DNA of 64,000 nt from Arthrobacter nitrophenolicus (GCF_000332815.1 NZ_AOFD01000021.1:1-64000), one strand, 5' to 3'. Positions 46,549-56,416 are shown, counted from the stretch's first letter. Program-made: numbers and translations. The notes: generated by a model from the letters alone, not told the origin.

Positions 46549-47511
46549 TCATCCTGCCATCCGCGACAAGACCCGGCAGGCGGCGAGGCTGAACCAGAGC
46601 TGAAGGTCGTGGTACCTGTCCCGGAGCAGATGACCTGTGAAGAGACCGGTCGGTTCCTGGTGTCCGGAGAGCCAGTCCCGGGCATGGTCTGTCTTCTCCG
46701 ACGTGAAGCCGGGCAGGATGATGGTGATGGTGTCGAGGGCAGAGACGAGGTCCGTCATCCAGAAGGGAAAGCTGAATTCGGTCCAGTCGGCGACCCGCCC
46801 CTTATCCGGGTAGGCGTCCGGTTCGAAGAGCCGGCCTGCCAGAAGTACAGCGGCCATCCTGGCTGAGGGGCCGGTTCGGTGCCGGGGATGGGCTGCGTAC
46901 GCCCTGAGCACCACTCCTGTAATGAGGTGTGAGAACGGCTGCGTGGGGTCGGCGGAAATGGTCTGCGATTCTCCAAGGGCGTCCAGGTTCCTTCCACGTG
47001 TACGGAGTGGGAGGGCCCAGCCGCCGTCGTCCTGCCGCATGGCCTCGAGCCAATTGAATGCGAGTTCCACGCGTGGGTCCTCCGGGTACCCGGCTTTGAC
47101 GAGTAACTCCAGGAAGCCTGCGGTGTAGTTCGGAGAATACTGGTTGCCGTAGATCCCCCGCAGGTCACCCTGGGCTGACTGGTGCGAGAACACGAATTCG
47201 GCGGCCGCGGCGAGGGCAGGATGTTCCCTTGTAAGCCCGAACATCTCCACGAGGAACCCGAGCTGCCGGTAGGCCTCCAGGAGGTTGTAGTCCGTTCCGG
47301 CCCGGGGGCGCCTCCCCGGATAAATCCATGACCCGTCAGTTCCCTGGCGCCGCACGATCCCTCTCGGGACCGGGAGGTGCCAGAGGACTTCTGCAGGCGT
47401 CCCTACGGAGCCGTGGGTAAGATCCCGGATTGCCCAATACCGCACGGCCGGATTCCTGCCCGCCACCAGGGGAGGGATCGGGTCGAAGCGAAGGCTGTGC
47501 AGCCATGCCAT
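46549..47511 (-). CDS. alpha/alpha-toroid (squalene-cyclase/prenyltransferase-repeat-like) protein
   Basis: 320 residues. Several repeats of the kind found in terpene cyclases and prenyltransferases: RRQGTDGSWIYPG, SHQSAQGDLRGIYGNQYSPNYTAGFLELLVKAGY, MRQDDGGWALP, GHQEPTGLF. They fit an alpha/alpha-toroid barrel. The DxDD acid motif of squalene-hopene cyclases is not seen, so it is probably not a cyclase; similar bacterial proteins of about 300 residues are uncharacterised. The start is at the ATG complementary to 47509-47511 (AWLHSL) after AAGGGGA. It follows the sensor kinase at 47544 by 32 bases on the same strand and is probably co-transcribed. Confidence 0.7.
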   Translation of the reverse strand: MAWLHSLRFDPIPPLVAGRNPAVRYWAIRDLTHGSVGTPAEVLWHLPVPRGIVRRQGTDGSWIYPGRRPRAGTDYNLLEAYRQLGFLVEMFGLTREHPALAAAAEFVFSHQSAQGDLRGIYGNQYSPNYTAGFLELLVKAGYPEDPRVELAFNWLEAMRQDDGGWALPLRTRGRNLDALGESQTISADPTQPFSHLITGVVLRAYAAHPRHRTGPSARMAAVLLAGRLFEPDAYPDKGRVADWTEFSFPFWMTDLVSALDTITIILPGFTSEKTDHARDWLSGHQEPTGLFTGHLLRDRYHDLQLWFSLAACRVLSRMAG

Positions 47512-47543
47512 GAAACCATGATCCCCTTCATCCTGCCCGCGGG

Positions 47544-49229
47544 TCAGGATGCCGCCGGGAGGGTGAACGTTACGGTGGTGCCTTCCCCGGGTTCGCTGGC
47601 AAGGCTGATGGCGCCGCCGTGCCCTTCCACGATGGTCTTGCTCACCGGCAGTCCCAGGCCTGCCCCGGGGATGGCCGTTGCCCGCGACCGGGCCGAGCGG
47701 AAGAACTTGGTGAAGGCCTGCTCCTGCTCGTCGGCATCCATTCCAAGGCCGGTATCGGTAACGGAACAGGTGAGCTTGCCGCCGCTCTTGCGCGCGCAAA
47801 CGGTGATGTGGCCTCCGCCCGGCGAGTACTTGACCGCATTGGAGAGCAGGTTCCGGACAACCTGACGGATCCTTTCCGGGTCGAAGCGGGCCGGCAGCGG
47901 CTGTTCAACATCGAGGTGGAGCCGGAGTCCGTTCAGGGACGCCTTGGGAGCCTCCGCTCCGACCACTTCGGTTACCAGTTGCGCCAGGTCTGCCTCTTCC
48001 AGTGACAGGTCCACCCGTTCCGATGCGACGGCTATGAGGTCGTTGACCAGGGACAGCAGGTGCCCGGCATTCCGGTGGACCACCAGGAGTTCCTCCCGGA
48101 TGTCCTCGTGGCCGGGCTCTTCCAGCACCAGCTCGAGGTAGCCCAGGATCGACGTCAGCGGTGTCCGCAGCTCATGGGAAACAGTTGAGACAAAGTCGTC
48201 CTTGGCGGCCAGGGCGCGGATCAATGTGGTCACATCAACGAACGTGACAACTGCGCCGCCGTCCTTCCCGTCGCGGGCGGGTATGCCGTGGGCACTGACG
48301 GAGTAGGCGTGCTGTTCCTTCGGCCCGCCCGCCCAGTACAGCTCGTCGCGGAACTCGACGCCGGCGGCAGCGCGGGCAACGGGCGTCGCGTCGGCGGGCA
48401 CGGAAGTTGCGCGGTCCGGCAGGAGGAGGCCGTTGCCGGCATTTCCGGGAAGGGCGGCCAGCGCCGGGTCCGCCTGCAGCGCCTTGTTGGTCAGGACGGT
48501 TCCACCGTTCCCGTCCACCACCCAGACACCGATGCCAACGGCCCCCAGGACAGCGTCCAACAGCCGCTGCTTCCGGACGCTTTCGGCGAGTGCCACTTCG
48601 AGTGCATTCTCTTTGTCCACCAGCCGTTGGCGCTGCCGGCGGATAGTTCCGGCTACCAGGTGGGCGGTCACTGCGACGGCGGACAGGATGAGAGGCAGAA
48701 AGATGGTGCGGATCATGGACGCTGACGTGGGGGGCGAACCGGCGACGATGGAAGGCACCACCGTGCTGAGCACAGTGCCAAGGATCGCCAGGACAACCAT
48801 GTACCGGCGCGGCTGCGCTGCCAGCCAGACCACCGGGAACACAAGCAGCAGGCTCATGACGTTGAAGGGCGGGCCGCCCGCCTCACGGGTGAACCCGATC
48901 GCCAGGCAGTCCAGAACGGCTATCACCGCAAAAGCTTCGGTACGCAGCCTGTTCCACGGCAGCGCCAGGCAGGCGGCAAAGAGCGCAGCATGCGCAAGCA
49001 AAGCCAGCTGGAACTGCCTGTTATCCAGGGCCGAGGGGTTGAAGACCGCGGCGGCCACCACCACCAAGACGACGGTCACGGTAAGCGGCAGTTGGCTCAG
49101 CACCATTCGGCTGCGGACGCCAAGCCCGCCGAACAATCCGTCGAACTGGCCTGTAACAGGCAGGTCCGGCGGCGCGGCAGCAGTGCCTTGCCCGGCCGCG
49201 TTGACAGTGGCTTCCCCGGCTTGTTTCAT
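47544..49229 (-). CDS. membrane sensor histidine kinase
   Basis: 561 residues. About six N-terminal TM segments (about 45-205), a PAS-like domain (about 225-335, DAVLGAVGIGVWVVDGNGGTVLTNKAL), then the HisKA H-box FVSTVSHELRTPLTSILGYLE (His near 351) and HATPase_c with N box (VRNLLSNAVKYSPGG), G1 (VTDTGLGMD) and G2 (GAGLGLPVSKTIVEGHGG). Start set at the ATG complementary to 49227-49229, after GGGGGCGGAA. No response regulator is adjacent, so it is an orphan kinase; its partner must lie elsewhere. Downstream is the toroid-fold gene. Confidence 0.92.
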   Translation of the reverse strand: MKQAGEATVNAAGQGTAAAPPDLPVTGQFDGLFGGLGVRSRMVLSQLPLTVTVVLVVVAAAVFNPSALDNRQFQLALLAHAALFAACLALPWNRLRTEAFAVIAVLDCLAIGFTREAGGPPFNVMSLLLVFPVVWLAAQPRRYMVVLAILGTVLSTVVPSIVAGSPPTSASMIRTIFLPLILSAVAVTAHLVAGTIRRQRQRLVDKENALEVALAESVRKQRLLDAVLGAVGIGVWVVDGNGGTVLTNKALQADPALAALPGNAGNGLLLPDRATSVPADATPVARAAAGVEFRDELYWAGGPKEQHAYSVSAHGIPARDGKDGGAVVTFVDVTTLIRALAAKDDFVSTVSHELRTPLTSILGYLELVLEEPGHEDIREELLVVHRNAGHLLSLVNDLIAVASERVDLSLEEADLAQLVTEVVGAEAPKASLNGLRLHLDVEQPLPARFDPERIRQVVRNLLSNAVKYSPGGGHITVCARKSGGKLTCSVTDTGLGMDADEQEQAFTKFFRSARSRATAIPGAGLGLPVSKTIVEGHGGAISLASEPGEGTTVTFTLPAAS

Positions 49230-49409
49230 TTCCGCCCCCCAGCGCAAAGACAGAAACCCCCGTCTGCATGAAGGCACTTTTCCTCAGGCTACCCGCGAAC
49301 CGGCGTGCGGTGAACAAGGAATTGCTTTGTGTCCTGGACAGCGCGCAGGGCGTCGCTGCTCCGCGCAAGGCAGAAGCAGTGGAGAACAGGGCCGGGCGAA
49401 GGCGAGGGC

Positions 49410-50783
49410 CTACCCGATCAGGAGACTGAGTGCCTCCGTCAGGTGGGACACTTCGCGCACCGAGAAGCCTGCCGGCACGGGACCCGGACCTGTATGGCTG
49501 GCCGGGACCACCGCGTGGGTGAACCCCAGCCGGTGCGCCTCCTGGATGCGCTGGTTGATGCCGGGCACGGGCCGGACCTCGCCCGCGAGCCCCACCTCGC
49601 CAAACGCAATGAGGCGGACCGGCAGGGGTTTGCGTGCTTTTGCTGATGCGACGGCCAGGGCAACGGCGAGGTCGGTGGCGGGCTCGCTGAGCTTCACCCC
49701 GCCCACGGTGGCCACGTAGGAGTCGTCCTTGTGCAGCAGGGTTCCGGCGCGCTGCTGCAGCACGGCCAGCAGCATGGATACGCGGGAGCTGTCCAGCCCG
49801 CTGGTGGCCCGGCGCGGCTGCGAGTTGGGGCTTTCGGCGAGCAGCGACTGCACCTCCGCGAGCAGCGGACGGCGGCCCTCCATGGTGACGGTGATGCAGG
49901 TGCCGGAGACCGGGTCCTTGGTGCGGCTGACAAAGAGCCCGCTGGGATCGGCAAGGCCTTCAATACCGTTCTCGTTCAGGTCGAAGCAGCCGACGTCATC
50001 AGTGGGCCCGTACCGGTTCTTGACCGCGCGGAGCAGCCGCAGCCGGGAGTGCCGTTCGCCCTCGAACTGGCACACCACATCCACCAGGTGCTCCAGCAGC
50101 CGGGGCCCGGCGATGGAACCGTCCTTGGTCACATGGCCCACCAGCAGCGTGGTCATGTTGCGGCGCTTGGCGGCGGCAATAATCGATGCCGCCACTTCCC
50201 GGACCTGGGACACGCCGCCAGCACTGCCGTCCACGTCCGCGCTGCTGAGGGTCTGCACCGAATCCACGATCAGGAGCCGCGGTTCGATCTTCTCCACCTG
50301 GCCCAGTGCCTGGCCGAGGTCCGTTTCCGCGGAGAGGTACAGGGATTCGGCGACGGCGTCGATCCGTTCGGCACGGAGTTTCACCTGCGCAGCGGATTCT
50401 TCGCCGGTGACATAGAGGACGTCCTGGGCTGTCCGGGCGAACTTGGCCGCGACATCGAGCAGCAGGGTCGACTTGCCTACGCCGGGTTCGCCGGCCAACA
50501 GGATGACGGCGCCGGGTACCAGTCCGCCGCCGAGTACCCGGTCCAGCTCATCCATCCCGGTGGGCATGAAGGCAGCCGTGGTGGCATCAACCTCGGCAAT
50601 GGGCCGCGCGGGTTCGACAACTGTTGTGGCCGCCGTCGTACGCGCCACGGCGGTGCCGGTCTCCTCAACGGTGCCCCACGCCTGGCACTCGCCGCAGCGT
50701 CCCACCCACTTAACGGTGGTCCAGCCGCACTCAGCGCATTTGTAGCCGGGCGCCTTGGACGCCCGGGAAGTCTTTGTTGCCAT
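49410..50783 (-). CDS. radA: DNA repair protein RadA
   Basis: 457 residues. Branch-migration helicase in recombination. N-terminal zinc finger YKCAECGWTTVKWVGRCGECQAWG (C4), RecA-like core with Walker A GEPGVGKST (near 100) and the RadA-specific KNRYG (near 254), and a C-terminal Lon-protease-like domain lacking the active serine (VGGVKLSEPATDLAVALAVASA, FGEVGLAGEVRPV). Start at the ATG complementary to 50781-50783 (ATKTSRASK), which is the usual N-terminus; the frame is open ten codons upstream. Complete. Confidence 0.96.
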   Translation of the reverse strand: MATKTSRASKAPGYKCAECGWTTVKWVGRCGECQAWGTVEETGTAVARTTAATTVVEPARPIAEVDATTAAFMPTGMDELDRVLGGGLVPGAVILLAGEPGVGKSTLLLDVAAKFARTAQDVLYVTGEESAAQVKLRAERIDAVAESLYLSAETDLGQALGQVEKIEPRLLIVDSVQTLSSADVDGSAGGVSQVREVAASIIAAAKRRNMTTLLVGHVTKDGSIAGPRLLEHLVDVVCQFEGERHSRLRLLRAVKNRYGPTDDVGCFDLNENGIEGLADPSGLFVSRTKDPVSGTCITVTMEGRRPLLAEVQSLLAESPNSQPRRATSGLDSSRVSMLLAVLQQRAGTLLHKDDSYVATVGGVKLSEPATDLAVALAVASAKARKPLPVRLIAFGEVGLAGEVRPVPGINQRIQEAHRLGFTHAVVPASHTGPGPVPAGFSVREVSHLTEALSLLIG

Positions 50784-50872
50784 GCGTTCAACCCTAAAGG
50801 CGGCCACTGACATTACCCGCCAGCTCCGGGCGCGAGTGGCTAAACCAAAGGGGCGGGCCAGGTAGGGGCGCG

Positions 50873-51999
50873 TCAGAGGGCAGGCAGGATGTCCCTGGCC
50901 TCGCGGGCGTCCATGCCGGTAGCCTCCAGAAGGTCCACCATCAGCGGCCGGTACAGCATCACCACCGTTTCGCCCTCCAGGCGCTGGACTTCCAGGAGCT
51001 TCGGATGCAGCCGCAGCGCAATTTCGCTGAGCTCCCGGCGGGCCGTGCGCAGGTGGGCGCGGCGGACGCCGTCGTGCGTTTCCGCCAGCCCCAGCGACAG
51101 CTCGTCAATCGCGGCAGCGGTCTCCTGAAGCACCTCCGCAATGTTTTCGGTCGCCTCGTCTGACAGCGCCGCGTGGTTGATGGCGCTGGTGAGCCGCCGC
51201 GCAAACACCCTGCTGTTGCGGAGGGCGAGGTCAATGAAGTCCAGTGACTGCTGCAACTGGTCAAGTTCATCCGGTGCCGGCGGTACGCAGGGGCCAGCCT
51301 CGCCACCTCGCCCGAGGCCCGCAGGGAATGCCGCATACCGTCAACCAGCGGCTGGCAGTTCCGGCCCCGGACCAGCGCGTGCCACGCCCGGGTGGAATCA
51401 CTGTCCACCAGCGCCTCGGCGCATTCACGCAGCACCTCCGCAAGCTCATGCAGCAGCTTCCGGACGTCCTTGCGCGGCTCCCGGCGCGGGTCCTTGGGCG
51501 CCACGATGGTCACCAGCAGGGCGAACAGGCCCCCGATGACGGCATCGATGCTCCTGGTGAACGGCCCGCCGGACGGCGCCGGCAGCAGCACCACCAGCAA
51601 CGACTGCAGCGCCAGCTGCGTGGTGAAAATATTGCCGCTGTCCAGGAATCGCGCCAGCAGGATGGAGAACAAAAGGACGACGGCGGCCTGCCAGATCCCG
51701 CCGCCCAGCCAGTGCAGGAGCAGGTCACCCACCGCGATGCCGATAGTGCAGCCCAGGCCCACCTCCAGCACCCGCCGCAGCCGCGGCTCGCGCGAGAAGC
51801 CCAGGGCAATCAGCGAGGAGGTGGCGGCGAACAGCGGGCCCGAATGCCCCAGCACGTACTCGGCAAAGGCATAGGCACCTACCGCGCACACTGTCATCTG
51901 GATGGCCGGAACCAGCGAATTGCGGCTGCGGATCAGCCCGGTGCGGACCCTGCCGCGCAGGAACCGCCTGCCTGCTGAGAGTCCTGCTGCGGGGGCCAT
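50873..51999 (-). CDS. FUSC/aromatic acid exporter family membrane protein, frameshifted
   Basis: Restored length is about 375 residues. N-terminal part with five or six TM segments (VPAIQMTVCAVGAYAFAEYVLG, PLFAATSSLIALGFS, GLGCTIGIAVGDLLLHWLG, IWQAAVVLLFSILLARFLD, SIDAVIGGLFALLVTIVAP), typical of FUSC/ArAE-type exporters, followed by a cytoplasmic helical domain (LLHELAEVLRECAEALVDSD, then after the break SLDFIDLALRNSRVFARRL). The break is between 51270 and 51271 (sense CACCGG|ATGAAC); one extra G gives RRHRDELDQLQQSLDF. Substrate unknown. Divergent from pstS. Confidence 0.82.
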
Positions 52000-52112
52000 G
52001 CCGTCCAGTCTATTTGCTGCCCGCGGCCTTTAATTTGCACCCGGCCCCCTACGACTGCAGATGTGATCTGCGCAATGGGAACCCGGCAGTTGTCAGCGAA
52101 AATCCCGTCGCC

Positions 52113-52153
52113 GTTAATGTTCCGTTCACCTTGGGCAGGGCATCCCGTTACCT
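52113..52153 (+). promoter_or_regulatory. PHO-box-like direct repeats upstream of pstS
   Basis: GTTAATG (52113) and GTTCACC (52124) are spaced 11 bases apart, with a third GTTACCT at 52147. Actinobacterial PhoP sites are 11-base direct repeats of GTTCACC-type units, so phosphate control by PhoR-PhoP is likely. The site is about 100-140 bases before the pstS start. Confidence 0.6.
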
Positions 52154-52253
52154 GCGGCCCTTAACTTCGATGAAGGTACACAACGTACGCATCGCGCTGC
52201 AGGGTTCTCCGTCCCTGTCCCGCACTGAATAACCCTGGAAGGGGTACATCTAA

Positions 52254-53372
52254 GTGAAGGCACTCCGCATCGGCCGCCACGCGGCTATCGCTGTTATCGC
52301 AGCCGGCGCACTCGCGCTCACCTCCTGCGGTTCAGACAACGCCACTGGCACCGCTCCCGCAGGTGGCCAGACCTCGGGCACCAAGGTCACCGGCACACTG
52401 ACCGGCATCGGCTCCTCCGCGCAGGGCGCGGCCATGGACGCCTGGAAGACCGAATTCGCTGCGGCCAACCCCGGGGCCACCGTGCAGTACTCCCCGGACG
52501 GCTCCGGCGCCGGCCGCAAGGCCCTCCTGGATGGTTCCGCGCAGTTCGCAGGTACGGACGCCTACCTGAAGGATGACGAATACGAGAGCTCCAAGGAGAT
52601 CTGCGGACCGGACGGTGCAATCAACATTCCCGTCTACATCTCCCCGATTGCTGTTGCATTCAACCTTCCCGGCATCAGCGAGCTGAAGCTTGACGCTGCC
52701 ACGGTGGCCAAGATCTTCCGCGGCGAGATCGCCAAGTGGAACGATCCCGCGATCGCCGCCCTGAACGAGGGCGTCGAGCTGCCCGACCTGAAGGTCACTC
52801 CGGTAAACCGGTCGGATGACTCCGGCACCACCAGCAACTTCACCGACTATCTTGCCGCGGCTGCCCCCGAGGTATGGACTGACAAGTCCTCCGGCGTCTG
52901 GCCCGCCAGCCTCCAGGGTGAGAACGCCAAGGGCACCTCCGGCGTGGTGAAGACCGTCACCGACACCCCGGGTGCCGTGACCTACGCTGACGATTCCGCC
53001 GTCGGCGGCGACCTTGGCGTTGCCCAGATCAAGGTGGGCGAATCCTTCACCACCATCTCCGCCGAGGCAGCCGCCAAGGCTGTGGACGCAGGCTCACCGG
53101 TGGAAGGCCGCTCCGCCAACGACCTGTCCATCAAGCTGGACCGCAAGACCACCGCAGAGGGCGCTTACCCGATCGTGCTCGTTTCCTTCCACGCTGTCTG
53201 CTCCACCTACGACAGCCAGGAGACCGTTGACCTGGTCAAGGCATTCGAAAGCTACGTAGTCTCCGAGGAGGGCCAGCAGGCCGCCGCTGATTCCGCGAAG
53301 TCCGCCCCGCTCTCTTCCGAGCTGGCCGAGAAGGCCACCAAGGCCATCGAGTCCATCAAGGTCAAGTCCTAA
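52254..53372 (+). CDS. pstS: phosphate ABC transporter substrate-binding protein
   Basis: 372 residues. Lipoprotein signal peptide (lipobox LTSCG, Cys near 24) and a PstS domain with phosphate contacts in GIGSSAQGAAMDAW, PDGSGAGRKALLDG, FAGTDAYL and NRSDDSGTTSNFTDYL. High-affinity phosphate receptor of the outer membrane face. The start is a GTG at 52254 after GGAAGGGG. It is first of the pst operon, followed by a stable hairpin before pstC that likely sets a higher level for PstS than for the membrane parts. Confidence 0.96.
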   Translation: MKALRIGRHAAIAVIAAGALALTSCGSDNATGTAPAGGQTSGTKVTGTLTGIGSSAQGAAMDAWKTEFAAANPGATVQYSPDGSGAGRKALLDGSAQFAGTDAYLKDDEYESSKEICGPDGAINIPVYISPIAVAFNLPGISELKLDAATVAKIFRGEIAKWNDPAIAALNEGVELPDLKVTPVNRSDDSGTTSNFTDYLAAAAPEVWTDKSSGVWPASLQGENAKGTSGVVKTVTDTPGAVTYADDSAVGGDLGVAQIKVGESFTTISAEAAAKAVDAGSPVEGRSANDLSIKLDRKTTAEGAYPIVLVSFHAVCSTYDSQETVDLVKAFESYVVSEEGQQAAADSAKSAPLSSELAEKATKAIESIKVKS

Positions 53373-53391
53373 TCAACGCGCCAAAAACCGG

Positions 53392-53424
53392 GTTCCCCGC
53401 CTGCCGAAAGGCAGTGCGGGGAAC
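53392..53424 (+). terminator. stem-loop with GAAA tetraloop between pstS and pstC
   Basis: GTTCCCCGC (53392-53400) pairs with GCGGGGAAC (53416-53424); inside it CTGCC-GAAA-GGCAG adds a second stem closed by a GNRA-type loop. It has no T tract, so partial termination or protection of the pstS 3' end is more likely than full termination. Confidence 0.75.
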
Positions 53425-53478
53425 TTCGGTTTGGACGCACCATTATTCAGTGTCAGTTAACGATCGAAGGGCCGTCGA

Positions 53479-54411
53479 ATGACCGCCACCTCCCTGACCA
53501 GCACCCAGGGCGCCGGCCGTGCCGGTGACAAAGTCTTTTCCACCGCCGCGCTGGCCGCCGGCTGCTTCATCCTTGCCGTCCTGTTCGGCGTGGCGCTGTT
53601 CCTGGTGGTCCAGGCCATTCCGGCGCTGACCGCCCCGGCCGCGGAAATCCAGGGCGGCGAAGGGTTCTTCGCCTACATCTGGCCAATCGTCATCGGCACC
53701 ATCATCGCGGCTGCCATCGCCCTGGTCATCGCCACCCCGATCGCCATTGGCGTCGCCCTGTTCATCTCGCACTTCGCGCCCCGCCGCCTCGCTTCCGGCC
53801 TGGGCTACGTGGTGGACCTGCTCGCCGCCATCCCGTCCGTGATCTACGGCGCCTGGGGTGCGGCGTTCCTGGCCAAGGAAATCTCACCGGCCTACAACTG
53901 GCTCGCGGCGAACATGGGCTGGCTGCCCATCTTCCAGGGACCGGCCTCTGCCACGGGCAAGACCATCCTCACCGCAGGCATTGTCCTTTCGGTCATGGTG
54001 CTGCCCATCATCACCTCGCTGTCCCGCGAAATCTTCCTGCAGACCCCCAAACTGCACGAGGAAGCCGCGCTGGCGCTCGGGGCCACCCGCTGGGAAATGA
54101 TCAAGATGTCCGTGTTCCCCTTCGCCCGTCCGGGCATCATCAGCGCCGTCATGCTCGGCCTGGGACGTGCACTCGGCGAGACCATGGCAGTGGCCCTGGT
54201 GCTCTCCTCCGGCGCCCTGACCGCCAGCCTGATCCAGTCCGGCAACCAGACCATCGCCGCGGAGATCGCCCTGAACTTCCCCGAGGCAAGCGGCCTCAAG
54301 GTCAGCACCCTGATCGCCGCCGGCCTGGTGCTGTTCATCATCACCCTGGCCGTGAACATGATCGCCCGCTGGATCATCAGCCGGCACAAAGAATTTTCGG
54401 GAGCCAACTAA
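53479..54411 (+). CDS. pstC: phosphate ABC transporter permease PstC
   Basis: 310 residues, six TM in a BPD_transp_1 fold. The EAA loop that contacts PstB is REIFLQTPKLHEEAALALGATRWEMIKMSVFPFARPGI (near 190-225), and LGRALGETMAVALVL follows. The N-terminal TM1 is AALAAGCFILAVLFGVALFLVVQAI. ATG at 53479; AACGATCGAAGGG before it gives the ribosome site. Its stop directly abuts the pstA ATG at 54412. Complete. Confidence 0.95.
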   Translation: MTATSLTSTQGAGRAGDKVFSTAALAAGCFILAVLFGVALFLVVQAIPALTAPAAEIQGGEGFFAYIWPIVIGTIIAAAIALVIATPIAIGVALFISHFAPRRLASGLGYVVDLLAAIPSVIYGAWGAAFLAKEISPAYNWLAANMGWLPIFQGPASATGKTILTAGIVLSVMVLPIITSLSREIFLQTPKLHEEAALALGATRWEMIKMSVFPFARPGIISAVMLGLGRALGETMAVALVLSSGALTASLIQSGNQTIAAEIALNFPEASGLKVSTLIAAGLVLFIITLAVNMIARWIISRHKEFSGAN

Positions 54412-55524
54412 ATGACCTCCACGCTTACCCCGGTTCGCAGCAAGCGCTCCGCACTCACCAAGGGCCAGCTGCCCAAGTACGCCCCCTACGTGGTCCTGGC
54501 CGGCGCGCTCATCGTCGGCGCGGCCATCCTGGCCCTGCTTGGTTTCAACGCCTTCGGCTGGGGCATCGTTTCGGCGCTCCTGTTCGCTATCGGGCTGGTG
54601 TCCTGGAGTGCCGCCGTGGAAGGATCCCGCAAAGCCAAGGACAAGCTGGCCACCTGCCTGGTGGTCGGGTCCTTCCTGGTGGCGCTGCTTCCGTTGGTTT
54701 CGGTGATCTGGACCGTCCTGGTCAACGGCGTTCCCGGCCTGTTGACCCCCGGCTTCCTCAGCACCTCGATGAACGGCGTCACCGGCGTCTACGACAACAA
54801 GGCGGTGGAGGAGGGTGCCCCGGTGGTGGGCGGCATCTACCACGCGCTGCTGGGTACCGTGCAGATCACCCTGCTGGCAACCCTCATCTCCGTTCCTGTC
54901 GGCCTGCTCACCGCCATCTACCTGGTGGAATACGGCAATGACGGCCGCCTTGCCAGGGCCATCACCTTCTTCGTGGACGTCATGACCGGCATCCCGTCCA
55001 TCGTGGCGGGCCTGTTCGCCGCGGCCTTCTTCTTCGCCATTGTGGGCCCGGGCACCAAGACCGGTGCAGTGGCGGCCGTCGCCCTGTCGGTGCTGATGAT
55101 CCCCGTGGTGGTCCGCTCCAGCGAGGAAATGCTGAAGATCGTCCCCAACGAGCTGCGCGAAGCGGCCTACGCCCTGGGCGTCCGCAAGTGGCGCACCATC
55201 CTCAAGGTGGTCATCCCGACGGCGATCTCCGGCATTGCCTCCGGCGTCACCCTGGCCATCGCCCGGGTCATCGGCGAGACCGCCCCGATCCTGGTCACCG
55301 CGGGCTTCGCCACCAGCATCAACTCGAACGTTTTCGGCGGCTGGATGGCTTCGCTGCCCACGTTCATCTACACCCAGATCCTGAACCCCACATCGCCGGC
55401 CAACCCGGATCCGTCTTCCCAGCGCGCGTGGGGCGCGGCCCTGGTGCTGATCATCCTGGTGATGATACTCAACCTGGCGGCACGGCTCATCGCCCGCGTC
55501 TTCGCGCCCAAGACCGGCCGCTGA
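54412..55524 (+). CDS. pstA: phosphate ABC transporter permease PstA
   Basis: 370 residues, longer than E. coli PstA (296) because of an N-terminal extension with two extra hydrophobic segments (VVLAGALIVGAAILALLGFNAF and GIVSALLFAIGLVSW), common in actinobacteria. Core BPD_transp_1 domain follows, with the EAA loop EEMLKIVPNELREAAYALGVRKWRTILKVVIPTA and IARVIGETAPILVTAG. It begins at once after the pstC stop. Forms the membrane channel with PstC. Confidence 0.95.
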   Translation: MTSTLTPVRSKRSALTKGQLPKYAPYVVLAGALIVGAAILALLGFNAFGWGIVSALLFAIGLVSWSAAVEGSRKAKDKLATCLVVGSFLVALLPLVSVIWTVLVNGVPGLLTPGFLSTSMNGVTGVYDNKAVEEGAPVVGGIYHALLGTVQITLLATLISVPVGLLTAIYLVEYGNDGRLARAITFFVDVMTGIPSIVAGLFAAAFFFAIVGPGTKTGAVAAVALSVLMIPVVVRSSEEMLKIVPNELREAAYALGVRKWRTILKVVIPTAISGIASGVTLAIARVIGETAPILVTAGFATSINSNVFGGWMASLPTFIYTQILNPTSPANPDPSSQRAWGAALVLIILVMILNLAARLIARVFAPKTGR

Positions 55525-55605
55525 CGCACGCTTCAGGGACTGTCCCTACCGCCCCGGCGGGCGGAAACCTAGACTCATTACATACCCAGCAAGTGAAGGA
55601 ACACC

Positions 55606-56385
55606 ATGTCTAAGCGCATCGACGTCAAGGACCTGAACGTGTACTACGGCGATTTCCTCGCCGTGGAGGACGTCACCATCAACATCGAGGCCAAGTCCGT
55701 CACCGCTTTCATCGGCCCGTCCGGCTGCGGCAAGTCCACCTTCCTGCGGACCCTGAACCGCATGCATGAGGTCCTTCCCGGCGCCCGCGTGGAGGGTGAG
55801 GTCCTGCTCGACGGCGACAACCTGTATGGCCCCGGCGTCGACCCGGTCACGGTGCGTTCACAGATCGGCATGGTGTTCCAGCGCCCCAACCCGTTCCCCA
55901 CCATGTCCATCCGCGACAACGTGCTGGCCGGGGTGAAGCTGAACAACAAGAAGATCTCCAAGGGTGAGGCTGACGTCCTCGTGGAACGCTCCCTGAAGGG
56001 CGCCAACCTGTGGAACGAGGTCAAGGACCGCCTCGAGAAGCCCGGCTCAGGCCTGTCCGGTGGCCAGCAGCAGCGCCTCTGCATTGCCCGCGCCATCGCC
56101 GTGGAGCCGCAGGTGATCCTCATGGACGAGCCGTGCTCCGCCCTGGACCCGATCTCCACCCTGGCCATTGAGGACCTCATCAACGAGCTCAAGGACCAGT
56201 ACACCGTGGTGATCGTGACGCACAACATGCAGCAGGCCGCCCGCGTCTCGGACAGGACTGCGTTCTTCAACATCGCCGGCACCGGCAAGCCCGGCAAACT
56301 GATTGAGGTGGGGGATACCCACACCATCTTCAGCAACCCCACCCAGAAGGCCACCGAGGACTACGTCTCCGGCCGCTTCGGATAA
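55606..56385 (+). CDS. pstB: phosphate ABC transporter ATP-binding protein PstB
   Basis: 259 residues. Walker [10 protein letters not shown] (near 37-45), Q-loop [13 protein letters not shown] typical of PstB, signature [16 protein letters not shown], Walker [14 protein letters not shown], and H-loop [12 protein letters not shown] at 55606 after GTGAAGGAA. The 81-base gap after pstA contains AT-rich CCTAGACTCATTACATAC, perhaps an internal promoter. Energises PstCA. The pst operon has no phoU here; a DUF47 protein at 58523 is the only PhoU-like gene near. Confidence 0.96.
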   Translation: MSKRIDVKDLNVYYGDFLAVEDVTINIEAKSVTAFIGPSGCGKSTFLRTLNRMHEVLPGARVEGEVLLDGDNLYGPGVDPVTVRSQIGMVFQRPNPFPTMSIRDNVLAGVKLNNKKISKGEADVLVERSLKGANLWNEVKDRLEKPGSGLSGGQQQRLCIARAIAVEPQVILMDEPCSALDPISTLAIEDLINELKDQYTVVIVTHNMQQAARVSDRTAFFNIAGTGKPGKLIEVGDTHTIFSNPTQKATEDYVSGRFG

Positions 56386-56396
56386 CCCGCGGACCT

Positions 56397-56416
56397 CGCT
56401 GGCCTGCGGGCCAGCG
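56397..56416 (+). terminator. 8-bp hairpin after pstB
   Basis: CGCTGGCC-TGCG-GGCCAGCG, perfect 8-bp stem with four-base loop, 11 bases after the pstB stop. No T tract; likely the end of the pst operon. Confidence 0.55.

Noticed and set aside
46549..47511. Squalene-hopene cyclase
   Set aside because: Toroid repeats are present but the protein is half the length and lacks the DxDD acid motif.
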